DNA of 64,000 bases from Halichondria panicea (lineage: Eukaryota > Porifera > Demospongiae > Suberitida > Halichondriidae), in contig NC_087384.1 in NCBI RefSeq assembly GCF_963675165.1, positions 6,317,182-6,381,181 on the forward strand, read 5' to 3'. Each line of letters opens with the position of its first letter. Within the stretch, counting starts at the first letter, position 1. The translations under genes and the position numbers were made by a program. The notes below the pieces were generated by a model. That model was not told the origin of the DNA and searched no databases. It saw only the letters and a program-made list of their open reading frames with translations. Shown one piece after another: positions 1 through 9,727 of this stretch.

Positions 1-976
1 TGCCTCGAGGCGTAGCCGCACAAGGGATACGGTAAAGCTGACTGTATGTGTGTGTGTCTGTGTGTCTTCCAACTGTAACTGCTCAACGGTTGCAATGCGA
101 CGAAAACTAACAGCTTCTATAGGCTTCTAGCCACGTTCTCTTGGATTTTGATTCGTGGATTAGCAAACTAAAGCTCCTTTCTCGAGTTATGGCTAGTTTG
201 ACTAACATTGAAGGCTGTTGCAGTCTCTTCAGAATCTTTCATAGCATCATCTGTTCGCACAAACTTTCTATTCAACACATGAGTTAGCCTTGCACTAAAG
301 CGCTAGCTTTTTGTTAGCTACAAGAGTCAGAAAAGATATGTTAAAACAGCTAGCTAGCAGTAGCCATATATTGTGAAATTGATCTCTTTGGACACACCCT
401 TTAATTATTCCTGGATGCAATGCGCATGTGCGCTCATCCCCACATGTTAGAGCTCGACAATCCAGTGGCAGAATCAACTTACTTCTTTTTCTTGAGGTCC
501 TGGTATACCGGTAAGCCACAAAACAAATGATACCATATAGACTAGATAACAATAGATTCATGTACACAAGTCTGGTAACAATAGATACATGTACACAAGT
601 CTTTTCTTTTCAGTATAATAGATACTGACTCATAGATACTATACTACTGTCTGTTCTCTCTTCTTTCTTTTTTTTCTTCTATCTTACTCCGTGCCTTTGA
701 CAAACTCACAGTATACACTATTAACTGTGGACACCCCTTTCTTGTGAAACAATAAAGCACATTGCAAATTATTTACCTCTTCTATAACACTCTAATACTT
801 TTAAGCGAAAGCAAAAACATGGCGAGAGGCATTAGCAAGCGCACGCTTGTTAAACTAGTAATTATTTACACAATTCTTTTCTATTTTTCACACTTATAGC
901 TAAACAAAGCTATGCATAATTTTTATACCTACTCCCCATCCCACACACCCCCACCCCCCCCCCCACACACACACAG
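1..976 (+). other. Intron of class I myosin, unit 1 (no gene seen)
   Basis: The window opens inside a myosin intron. In the sister copy the same sequence starts at 15432, about 30 bp after a myosin motor/converter exon ending at 15400, so the upstream exon of this copy probably lies just outside the window. The stretch ends in a C-run and CA tract that form the polypyrimidine region before the acceptor at 976. I see no coding exon, RNA gene or element with clear ends in it. Confidence 0.7.
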
Positions 977-2697
977 CCACTATCATCTCTGCCAAGTGGA
1001 AGATGTACGTCAACCGTAAGAAGTACCAACAGTTGCGATGGGCCTCCACGGTGTTTGCAACCAACTGGAAGAGACTACAGGTCCAGCGCTACGTGGCCAA
1101 GTACAAGAAGGCCGTGTTTGTGGTTCGAAAGTTCATCATAGGGTTCATGAACAGAAGCAAACCAAAGTGCGAAGAGAACATCTATGTGAGTTTAATATTT
1201 ATCGCAAGGCTAGCTATACCAGTACTTGTTGGTATGACATCAATCAGGGTGTCATACAGGATTTTGAAGTAGAGGAGGGAAATAAGAAAAGTAACTAGAA
1301 AATTTCCTAAAAAAAAGTCAACTGTTATTTCAATACCCTGTTAGTATGTAAAATTGCCAGTTATGGACCCAACTAGTACCAGAATGCAAATTTTAGGAGG
1401 GGAAAATTGGAGCTAGAGGGGGGATATCCCCCCTTTCCCCCTGTATGACACCCTGTTAATTCTTGCCGTTCATATATTCTGTATTAATTTGGCTCATTCA
1501 AAATTAAAGGTTTTTTCACTCATAAAAATTGCAGGAATACAGCCTGTCGTACATGTACAACAGGCTGTATTATGCTCCTGTATTAAGCTCTATGTGTTTA
1601 AAGCCCCTCCCCCTTACCATACCCACAGTTCCTTGACTTTGTGCGAGTGAACTACCTGATGAAGTTGTCCCGCTCGCTGCCCTCCAGCCTCGTGGCGTAC
1701 GATGAGAAGTGGCCCGGAACTCGTAGTCAAGCGATGATGGAAGCAGACCAACATCTCAAGGCTATGTACCGACTGCATCGTACCGGAAAGTTTATGAGGA
1801 AGCTAACTAAAGAAGACAGGACTCAGGTTAGAGTCTGGGGGAGTTGGAAATTGTGGTATATTATAGAAGACAATATTTGTTTGATAATAAATAGTTGTTT
1901 GAAGGATTTTATATGTGGATCGCGGATAGTGAGGAAGATGTATAATTTTATATATGTGTGAGCAGTTAGTTTCTATATTTATGCATTCATATGACTTGTA
2001 CTGATTGTCATGTGACTGCACAGTACACGCTCAAGTTGGCGGCCAGTGACTTGTTCAGAGGCAAGAAGGAAACCTACCCAGCCAGCGTGGCCAGGCCCTA
2101 CCTCAACACCCATCTCTGTGAGTAGCACCAGTCACACTGATACAGTCCCTGTGTACTAAGGGAGACTCCACTGATACAGTCCCTGTATACTAAGGGAGCC
2201 GCTAAACTCCTGTATTATAATATATTTCTCAGAATAGCATGAATTCGTGGGTAGCCTCTGAACTTGACCTTCTGTTTGACTATAATAAGGATAATAGTGG
2301 TGACCTTTATGAGATAAGATGAACCATTGGGCTAATAATTGTTGTGTTTTAATATTTACTGTTAGCTCGTGAAGACATGTGTTTGAAGGAGACCCACTTT
2401 GATGTCAAGGTGCCCAGTCCAGGGAAGCTCAAGGTACAGTCTGTCCTACGTATGTGGAGGGTGGATGTTTTTAGCAACAATGTCTTCTTGTTTGTAGTTT
2501 TCTCAGCGAGTTGTCAAGTACGACAGACATGGATACAAGGCCAGGACAAGAGCTGTCATCATCACTGACAGGGTAGATAATTCATTTTTACCAAACACCC
2601 ACTCACCCCCTCCACACACACACCACCCACACACCTGCTCATCCCACACACACACCACACACTCCCCCCCACACACACACACACCCACACACACACA

Positions 2698-2732
<35 letters not shown>

Positions 2733-4742
2733 CCCACAGAACTGCTTCTTTCTTGATACCAGCAATTTCAAAGTGAAGGAGCAGTTTCCCCTCAGTGACA
2801 TTTCCACTATCTCTGTTAGCAGCCTGAGTGATGGAGTGGTGGTCATCGGACTACCCACGGAGGGACCAAATGCAAGAGGTGACCTCATTATCAAGACTGA
2901 GCAGGTGATTGAGCTCGTCACTAAACTGGCTCTGTTCGGAGGAAAATGGGATACTGGAGTCAAGGTTGTCTCCACGGGAACGTGAGTCACTGCATTTCAC
3001 TACTTATTATCTCTAAAAACAGAAAACTCAGTTGTTAAGACGGGTCATGTGATAGCTAGGTCATAGGTTACTATAATAGCTCTGTGAACGTCTACCTATT
3101 AGGCCAACTAAACAATGGTATTGTACAACAATTTCACTCTAATAGTATAATAGCTTGCTTTGATCACACGCTAGCTTTCACTATTTGATCCTATAGCTGC
3201 ATACATGCAATAATGTGTAGTCCAGTGTATGCAATATAGTGCAGTGCATGTATGCATGTTATCATGTCCTCGATCTTCTTTGTGCAGTATTGTCCACCAC
3301 ATGCCAAAGCACAAGACTGGCACCATCACATTCCAGAAAGGGTGAGTCAAATAGGACACCTGCTCAACTACAGCTTGTGCGTCAACACATGCACGGCCTG
3401 ACCAGTGATACTGTCTGTAACTGCATGCGTGGGAGAATTATGTAATGTCCAATCATTACATGTACCTCTTTTGCTATTTTGAAGGCTTTTGCTCAATATT
3501 GTATAAGCGTGTGTGTACGTGCATTTCCTTGGTATGCTACAGAAGCCTGTTAGTTAGTCAGCTGTTAGTCAACTGCTTACAAGTGCGTATCTAGCCTCGA
3601 TCCCAGGCCGCACTTCCTCAAAGAGTGGGCCTGGTATCGACTGCTTGCGCATGCGCTAATCTTCCGCCGGTATCTGGCGGATCCGGATAACAACGTTTAT
3701 GGTCAGTAAAACAGTGACGTCACAACAAACGGAAGTGGATTAAAGGAAGTAGATAGAAGGTTCCATTGAAGGTTTCTAGCCCATCTGATAGTATTCTGAT
3801 AGCTACCCTTAGCCTGCTATGTTAACAAAAGACTCACAGCCAGCAACAGTGTGGATGACAAACGTCTGAACAGAGTGAAAGCTGACAAGAGCCTATATGG
3901 ACAGGCCACGCCCATCAAATACTAACTAACTCGGTGAAAAGTCTACTATACTACTGCTACAGAAAGAAAATAGCTGTACAATAAACCTACAGCTCTGTCT
4001 CTAGCTAGCTAGCTATAATAGCTCTGTGTATGACTTTCAATACTTTGTCAGGATATTTTCGTGATAAATTTACTATTATTCAGTATTATAGGACATTTTA
4101 CGGGAAAATATATCAATAATTTTGCGCATGCGCAAGCAGTTAGTAGCAGGCCTTCTCTTCAGGGGAGGCCAGTGAAGGAGGCTAGTGCGTATCATACACT
4201 TGTAGAGATGATTATAATTATATCGAATTTTCTAATATCCATTGCTAATTATATCTCTCTCGCAATTTTGATGGCATTTGCTCAATATGTTAACACATGT
4301 GCTTTTCATAAAACAGTTGCCATTGGAATGCTAAATATTTGCAGGGACTTTGAATTTGCTGGTAAAGGGAAGACAGGAAACATGGAAGTGGTAAGTTACA
4401 TATAATTAGAAGACAGTTTTTTTTTAGACTAGTATTCTGTATGCAATGGCCGCACTCTATATCACTTACTGTTGATGGTATGTACAGTGGAACCTCCGTT
4501 AACAACCACCTCTGAATAAAGGCCAGTTTCTATATAACGGCCAGGCACCCAGGTCCCAAATGAACAGTTTGTGTACAAAACAACCTCTCAACAAAGGCCA
4601 CCTCTGTTTAAAGGCCAAAACATTGTTCCCCAATGGTGTCCGTTATAGAGGGGTTCCACTGTACTTGTGTGTCTGAACTGATTGTTTGATTGTCTCCATG
4701 CAGATCTCCCCCACACTGTCCTCACCTTCACCAAGCCGGTGA
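977..4742 (+). CDS. Class I myosin, IQ neck and TH1 tail (unit 1, 5'-partial)
   Basis: Nine in-frame exons: 977-1185, 1629-1826, 2024-2117, 2366-2433, 2498-2572, 2740-2981, 3288-3341, 4345-4390, 4704-4742 (TGA). The first encodes basic IQ-type helices (YVNRKKYQQLRWASTVF, then a second RYVAKYKKAVFVVRKF repeat). The rest form the lipid-binding TH1 tail with family hallmarks: DLFRGKKETYP, VVKYDRHGYKARTRAVIITD, PLSDISTISVSSLSDG and GDLIIKTEQVIELVTKLA. These resemble the MYO1A/B/C/H group; I cannot separate them. Class I myosins are single-headed actin motors linking membranes to actin, and TH1 binds acidic phospholipids. Splice phases agree across all junctions. The C-terminus, GKTGNMEVISPTLSSPSPSR, sits where MYO1C also ends. 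The motor would lie upstream of the window. Introns hold three MITEs (1245-1455, 3592-4184, 4485-4661) and a CA array. Confidence 0.88.
1245..1455. mobile_element. Short MITE with CAGGGTGTCATACAGG inverted ends (unit 1)
   Basis: The left end CAGGGTGTCATACAGG is mirrored at the right end as CCTGTATGACACCCTG, giving a 211-bp inverted-repeat element in the intron after the IQ exon. The interior has no ORF. I could not fix a target duplication with confidence. Both tandem copies carry it, so it predates their duplication. Confidence 0.6.
1534..1571. repeat. Perfect 12-bp hairpin stem in a myosin intron
   Basis: AATACAGCCTGT is followed after a short spacer by its reverse complement ACAGGCTGTATT. 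It may be a small palindrome or a remnant of an element. The same hairpin is present in the unit 3 copy. No function is indicated. Confidence 0.45.
2583..2733. repeat. CA-rich microsatellite before a TH1 exon (unit 1)
   Basis: Compound (CA)n/C-run tract directly upstream of the acceptor at 2739. It differs by 2 bp from the unit 3 copy, one of very few differences over the first 5.5 kb. It creates spurious Cys/Val reading frames on the minus strand. Confidence 0.9.
3592..4184. mobile_element. Mutator-like MITE, 593 bp, 9-bp TSD (unit 1)
   Basis: The ends TAGCCTC and GAGGCTA are flanked on both sides by the 9-bp duplication GTGCGTATC (3583-3591 and 4185-4193). Terminal inverted repeats extend roughly 60 bp and include a GCGCATGCGC palindrome on each side. 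The interior lacks a transposase. A 9-bp target duplication with long inverted ends fits the Mutator/MULE type. A diverged copy lies in opposite orientation at 61993-62583. The element sits in the second-last coding intron of the myosin. Confidence 0.85.
4485..4661. mobile_element. TA-flanked MITE, 177 bp, CAGTGGAACC ends (unit 1)
   Basis: The inverted ends CAGTGGAACC and GGTTCCACTG are flanked by TA on both sides (4483-4484, 4662-4663), the target duplication of Tc1/mariner/pogo-type elements. The diverged unit 2 copy has the empty site with a single TA near 12940-12946, which shows directly that this is an insertion. No transposase is present, so it is non-autonomous. Confidence 0.85.
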
Positions 4743-6629
4743 CATTTAGAGAACACAATCTTCATAGTGCGTATAGAGGACTCGTGTTAATTAATTTGTT
4801 GTCAATGATTAATTTTGTGCGTTTAGTTTTCATTTTCATAATTTAATTTGTATAGTAGCTATAGCTAGTCTATAGCTAGTATATAAGATTTTTCATATCT
4901 ACCATTCTTGTATATAACAATTATGCAAAGCCAAGAGCTCTTGGCAAAGCTAATGAATTAGTCGAGGGCGTTGTGTGATTGAAGTAAAACTAATTAAATG
5001 CAGTATCAGCAAAAATTAATTATTTATAACTTGACCTTTCGCCATGTCCGTGGAAGCTTTCACTGTGTCTGTGCAAGCTGGCTCGAGGTCTGGGTTCAGA
5101 GAAAAACAAAGTATAATGGCGTCCAATCGACCCCGTAGCGGCTCAGTGAACAGTGAGAGTGTCTCTGTATTAACTGAAGCGTCGTCTCCCGTATCAATGA
5201 TTGATAGAGAGGGGGAGCCATTGCTCTCCAAGCGGATAGCTGACAAGAATCAAGGTGAGTAAGAATTCATGAAAATTTATGTTTGTAGATTTTTGTACAA
5301 GAGCTTGGGCACTGTTTCTAGCTGATAAGGGAGGCACAGTATTCGTACGTACCTCATAAAACACACCATTAAAGCCGTACCATTATCAGTAAGCCAACTG
5401 TTTGTTTATTTAAAGAAAGATTGTTATTTAAGTCTAACACAAGCTTTTAAAGTGTTCGTACCTCCATATCATAATGTGTATGTGTGTTGTGCTTATCCAG
5501 CACATTTATTTAGTAATCCTATTGTAGCCTCTGACAATGAGATTTCACTATTAGATACCTAACCCTTTGTCTGATGGGTGATTGTTATAGAGATAATTAA
5601 ATGGGAGCTTCCAATTTTCAGAAAGAAAAGTTTCACTTACATGTAGGAGTTAGTTTGTTTCGCCTGCTTGACAATTATTTTATTTCCCCTCTCTCTCTCT
5701 TGCAGCCACTGAGCGGAAGCTGGGTATGATCTTTGGGGTGACCATTCCGTGCTGTCTCTCTATCTTCTCTGTCATCATCTTCCTGAGGCTTGGCTTTGTC
5801 TTGGGACAGGTGAGCAAGTGTGTGTGGGTGTCTGGTTGAGACTGGTAGGAAACCTTGGGTACAGTACATGGAAGTCAAGTATGACTCTGTATCATTAGAT
5901 AGTCTGTATACATGTAGGGGTCCTTGAATGCAGCAATTGTACATAGCTTTTGCATGAATTTAAAGTATTGCTGTATAGGTGTCATTGAATACAGGAATGA
6001 ATGTAGCTTAGAACTATTTCTGTACAATTTTTTCTTAAATGCAAGAGTGTAGTTTAGTAGTAAAAGTATAAATTGAGAGACAATTATTGACCCCCTTCCC
6101 CCCCTGTCCAGGCTGGCTTCTGGGAGACCATGGCGATGCTCATCCTAGGCTACCTGGTGGTCATGCTCACCGTGCTCTCCATCTCTGCCATAGCAACCAG
6201 TGCCACCGTCGAGGGTGGAGGAGTTTACTGTATCCTAACACTGTTACAGTAGCTATGTACCTCAGAACACCTGCCTTCGTGTACCGATGTGTGGTTTTCT
6301 TTGTGACTCTCTTGTGGTGTGTAGTGTTCAACTTTTATGATTTCCCGGGATCCTGGAAACTTATAGGCTTTCCTAGTGTTTATACCGTATAGCGGGTCAT
6401 TTTCAGGGGGGGGGGGGGGGGGGGATTTGAGAATTGACAATGCTCAACCATGAATGTTTTGACCCATGGAAATTGCTATATCCTGAATCTTCCTTTTACT
6501 ATATGTACTGTGTTTCATAGAATACTTATACTGAAGCGACCCATTGCAAACACAACTTAATGACCATGGTAATAACATCGTGATACTTATACGTGCCAAA
6601 TAAATACATTTTGAAGTGCTTAACAACTA

Positions 6630-6855
6630 CCGTATAGCGCGAAATTTTCGAGGCACTTATATTTCGTGGATTGGCCTCTAAAAGCCATTTCGTTGCACAA
6701 TGTTCGCGGAATGACTGCTTACCGGAAGCCACGCCTTTAGATCTTGCACGTTATAGCAGGTAAAGAACGATTTTCGTGGACTTAATTTTCGTGTAGGATT
6801 GCTAACCCACGAAATCCACGAAAATTAAGCCCCTCGAAAATTTCGCGCTATACGG
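6630..6855. mobile_element. Palindromic TA MITE, 226 bp, unit 1 only at this site
   Basis: The ends CCGTATAGCGCGAAATTTTC and the mirrored GCGCTATACGG are flanked by TA. The same site in units 3 and 4 is empty (single TA in AACAACTATGTGC). A near-identical 225-bp copy sits at 43320-43544 in unit 4, at a site that is empty in units 1 and 3. No ORF is inside. This is a recently active Tc1/mariner-type non-autonomous element. Its insertion touches the 3' end of the antisense reading frame next to it. Confidence 0.9.
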
Positions 6856-7492
6856 TATGTGCTCTTCTATATTGCCTAGGGTTATTTTGCAGTACATTAT
6901 TATTGTCTCTATGATATAGTATTACTGGTGATATATTCACCAGTCCCACGATATGAATGATGCCATTGTTCGTCTTCACTGGCGTTGCTTCTGGAGTCAC
7001 CATCTCAGCAGGATGACCTCCCTCACACGACTCTTGTCTCCCTAGTGGGAACAGAGCTGTCGGACGTCTTCTTGGGACCTGTGACCTTTCTTGCAGAGAG
7101 CGTCTTCGAATGCTGTTTTCTCTGCTCATATTTCTTGTGACTAAAGCAACAGTTGCTGTAACTGAGCTGCTTGACGAAGAACTACTGTCTGAAGTTTGTG
7201 AAGACATCGTGTGTGGTAGCTGCGAACAAACTGCTGTGCCCTCGGTGTCACTGTCATCTTCGTCAATGGATTTAAATCTCTTACGATATGGAGTGCAACT
7301 GTTAGACTCTGTGGACTGCTCCCTCGTTAATGAAGGCACTATGATGGTGACGTCTTGTGTGGATCCATCTTCTGCTTCTTTGGATGGCTCTGGCTCTAGC
7401 TCTAGCTCTATCGATGGTTGTGTTGAGGTCGTGTCCATTATTCCAGGATGATCGTTACTGCACACAAAAGGCTTCAAGGTACGTGAATTCAT
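6848..7492 (-). CDS. Hypothetical Ser-rich antisense reading frame in SLC12A9 intron 3 (unit 1)
   Basis: A 214-codon open frame lies antisense inside intron 3. A TGTGCAG acceptor-like site at about 7459 suggests that, if real, translation starts at the second ATG (7438, MDTTSTQPS). The product would be acidic and Ser-rich near the N-terminus (a run of eight Ser), then basic ([18 protein letters not shown]). I recognise no domain. The frame stays open in all three copies. However, unit 3 differs by about six amino-acid changes and only about two silent ones, so there is little sign of purifying selection. In unit 1 the MITE at 6630-6855 replaces the last two residues. Confidence 0.3.
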   Translation of the reverse strand: MNSRTLKPFVCSNDHPGIMDTTSTQPSIELELEPEPSKEAEDGSTQDVTIIVPSLTREQSTESNSCTPYRKRFKSIDEDDSDTEGTAVCSQLPHTMSSQTSDSSSSSSSSVTATVALVTRNMSRENSIRRRSLQERSQVPRRRPTALFPLGRQESCEGGHPAEMVTPEATPVKTNNGIIHIVGLVNISPVILYHRDNNNVLQNNPRQYRRAHTV

Positions 7493-7657
7493 TTAGCGAT
7501 CTGTGAATAGTAACAGGTGACATATAGTTTACTTGTAGAAACCTATACCAGTTCCTACAGAGTTTGCTCCTAGTAATGCAGAATGAGTGTTGTGACCAAC
7601 CCCTGTAGTATTAAACTTATTTCTTATTTTATGCTTGCAAATCTACAACAAATGTGC

Positions 7658-7871
7658 ATAACACTACTAGAATGTTTTGTGAGCACCAAACATCTGCAAA
7701 CTTTGCGAGGGTCAATCGATTCGCAACAAACAATAAAATCCGCAAAACCTACTAGTAAATACACACGATCCTTGCCAGAACGCAATAGTTGATCGCAAAG
7801 GGTCAAATTTTCTGCTGATTTGGCTCATTCGCAAAAGTTTTTCACCCGCAAAATATTCTAGTAATACGGTA
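7658..7871. mobile_element. Old MITE, 'CTAGTAATACGGTA' family (unit 1 intron 3)
   Basis: Diverged inverted ends (left ACACTACTAGAATGTTTTG, right CTAGTAATACGGTA) bracket about 214 bp. Related copies occur at 22883-23095, 40212-40424, 35507-35672, 54106-54313 and 62938-63148, sharing interior strings such as CCTTTGCGA and GCAAGGATC in either orientation. The spread within one 64-kb window indicates a dispersed family; mismatched ends indicate age. Confidence 0.6.
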
Positions 7872-7935
7872 TCTTTGATAGCTGTACATTTCTGCTCCTA
7901 CATATATGTTTCATGCACTTACCTTTCTCTTGGGA

Positions 7936-8640
7936 GGGTGTGTGTTTCAATGCTGTGTTGGTAGTGGTATCCTTAGCTTGCAACCTGGAGTAACTCATTT
8001 ACACTGACTGACCACTGGCTAGCAACAGTTGTATATAGAAGTTGTGGAGCTGACTTCCTACAAAATTGCTTTTATACCATGGATTACCACAGATTGTGGC
8101 AACTTCCGTTGTAAGGGAATATTTTGTTTACAAATGGATACTGGTCTATTTTGGTGGTATATGAATTAGGTCATGGTGAGATTGTGTGGGTAGATAGTAA
8201 TAAATATAGTAACATAGTATGAATACAGTTATGCTAAGAATTTAGCTATAATTAAGAATTTAGCTATTCCAAACAATAAGATATGCTTAGTTGTATTGCT
8301 TCTGGTGCACTTCAGTAGCCATGGTTAAGTCAATGTTAGTTACATGTACGTGTTGGCCTTCAATGTTATGATTGTTATTATTGGTGTTTACATGGAATTG
8401 CCTTGGGACGTACATGGGACGTACATGTATTATTTTTGCAATTTTCATGTATCTTACACAATATTGACCGTTGTAACATTTTTTCTGCTCCTAGGTTGCA
8501 TGGCTTACCTTTATCTCCGGGGTGAGGGGTGTGTTCCAATGCTGTGTTGTTGTAGTATATACATGTAGTGAGTGTCCTTAGCTTGTGTTGACTGCAACCT
8601 AGAGTAACTCATTTAGACCACTGGCTAGCAACAGTTGTAC
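7936..8640. repeat. Internal duplication within SLC12A9 intron 3
   Basis: About 100 bp around 7936-8035 (caatgctgtgttg, agtaactcattta, ccactggctagcaacagttg) recurs in diverged form at about 8525-8640. A second pair, about 8760-8970 and 10140-10320, shares aagtcaatttcttttca and cactctagaatgactc. Local duplication helped make this intron 4.3 kb long. The same pairs exist in units 3 and 4. Confidence 0.6.
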
Positions 8641-9440
8641 TAGTAACTGTGTTTCCACTTTGTGGCCCTGTAGTTTTGGTCCTGGCTTTATATTGGCTTG
8701 AGGAAACCCTTGAGGGTCTTTGTGGTTTTGTTTTATTTTTAGGTCATTGAATGACATTAAGCCAGGGGATTATGGCCCCGCTGTTAGCTCTTTCTTTGTA
8801 GATTAATGAATCTAATTAAAGAGGGAATTTTGAGTTATGTGTTTAATCATGGTATGTGTTCAGTCATGGAATCTTCTAGCTGGAACTATGTGCTGTAAAA
8901 GTTAAAGTCAATTTCTTTTCAGGTTGTATATTGTCCCGCACTCTAGAATGACTCAGTAGACACTATTGAACGCATACCTTGGTGGACGTTTAGATCCAGA
9001 TCCCTGTAATTAAAGTTTTCCGAGCAACTGACAAGAACTACATGTGTGCATATAATAACATGTCTCAGAAAATCGTCCAGAACACAAACACATATAGCTA
9101 TGTACAAGTGTTTATATCACTGGGGTCCTCGTGAGTGTGGTAGACAAGAGCCTCTCTCTACTGGCCGAGGCATGCAAGTCACTGGAGAAGAACAATGTGA
9201 GATATACGTGTATGACTCCGTATACTGTAGCTCCTAGTATACTGTAGCTCCTAGGCTAAATGGATTCTTATTTGGAATATAGGCTAAACAAGGGGTTTCT
9301 TTAATTTTGCCCAAGTGGGTGAGAATTTGGCAAGGTGTAAGTAAATAGCCCATGGGAAGCTGGATGGCTCACTTGAAGAATTATGATCATATAATTGACT
9401 AGCCACTAAATATATTTGGTGACAATAAAATCCAAAACGC

Positions 9441-9560
9441 CAGATTCCCTGGTTGGTCTCGTAGTGTTCTATGGCTTCTCTCGTTCGTCCCGAGTCTTTG
9501 AGAAAATTGGCATAGTTGAAATGAACCTTTGCATTGTGTGGAATGGTATAGAGACCTGAC
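9441..9560 (-). pseudogene. TMTC-type TPR exon fragment, antisense (unit 1)
   Basis: On the minus strand, after an AATGTAG acceptor, the frame reads [20 protein letters not shown] then [14 protein letters not shown]. This is the signature of a TPR in TMTC proteins (ER O-mannosyltransferases with C-terminal TPRs). The match stops after HYET and no good GT donor follows, and no neighbouring TMTC exon is visible, so it looks like a stranded exon copied into the intron. Copies lie in the same place in units 3 and 4. Confidence 0.55.
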
Positions 9561-9621
9561 CTACATTGGAATGAAAAATCAGGCTGATGCATAATAATTT
9601 ATAATATCATAATTTATGATA

Positions 9622-9727
9622 CACCCCCCCCCCCCATTATGCCCTCCCCCCCATTATGCCCTCCCCCCCCCATTATGCCCTCCCCCCCATTATGCCCTCC
9701 CCCCATTATGCCCTCCCCCCCATTATG
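9622..9727. repeat. C-rich minisatellite, 'cattatgccctccccccc' unit (unit 1)
   Basis: About six tandem copies of an 18-20 bp unit with variable C-run length. The equivalent arrays at 24863-24944 and 42273-42399 have different copy numbers. Confidence 0.9.

Noticed and set aside
2562-2990. 142-codon minus-strand frame
   Set aside because: Antisense of a TH1 exon plus a CA repeat; the + strand matches a known protein family with correct splice sites.
3844-3925. Apparent terminal myosin exon with an in-frame stop (NSVDDKRLNRVKADKSLYGQ)
   Set aside because: It lies inside the Mutator-like MITE, and the same sequence occurs in reverse in the unrelated copy at 61993-62583. The exons at 4345 and 4704 continue the TH1 frame in the correct phase instead.
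5675-5944. Minus-strand 89-codon frame conserved in three copies
   Set aside because: It is antisense to SLC12A9 exon 2 and its intron flanks; its conservation follows from the duplication.
9046-9237. Possible small exon on + strand around [14 protein letters not shown]
   Set aside because: Weak acceptor and donor, no in-phase partner exon, and variable among the three copies.
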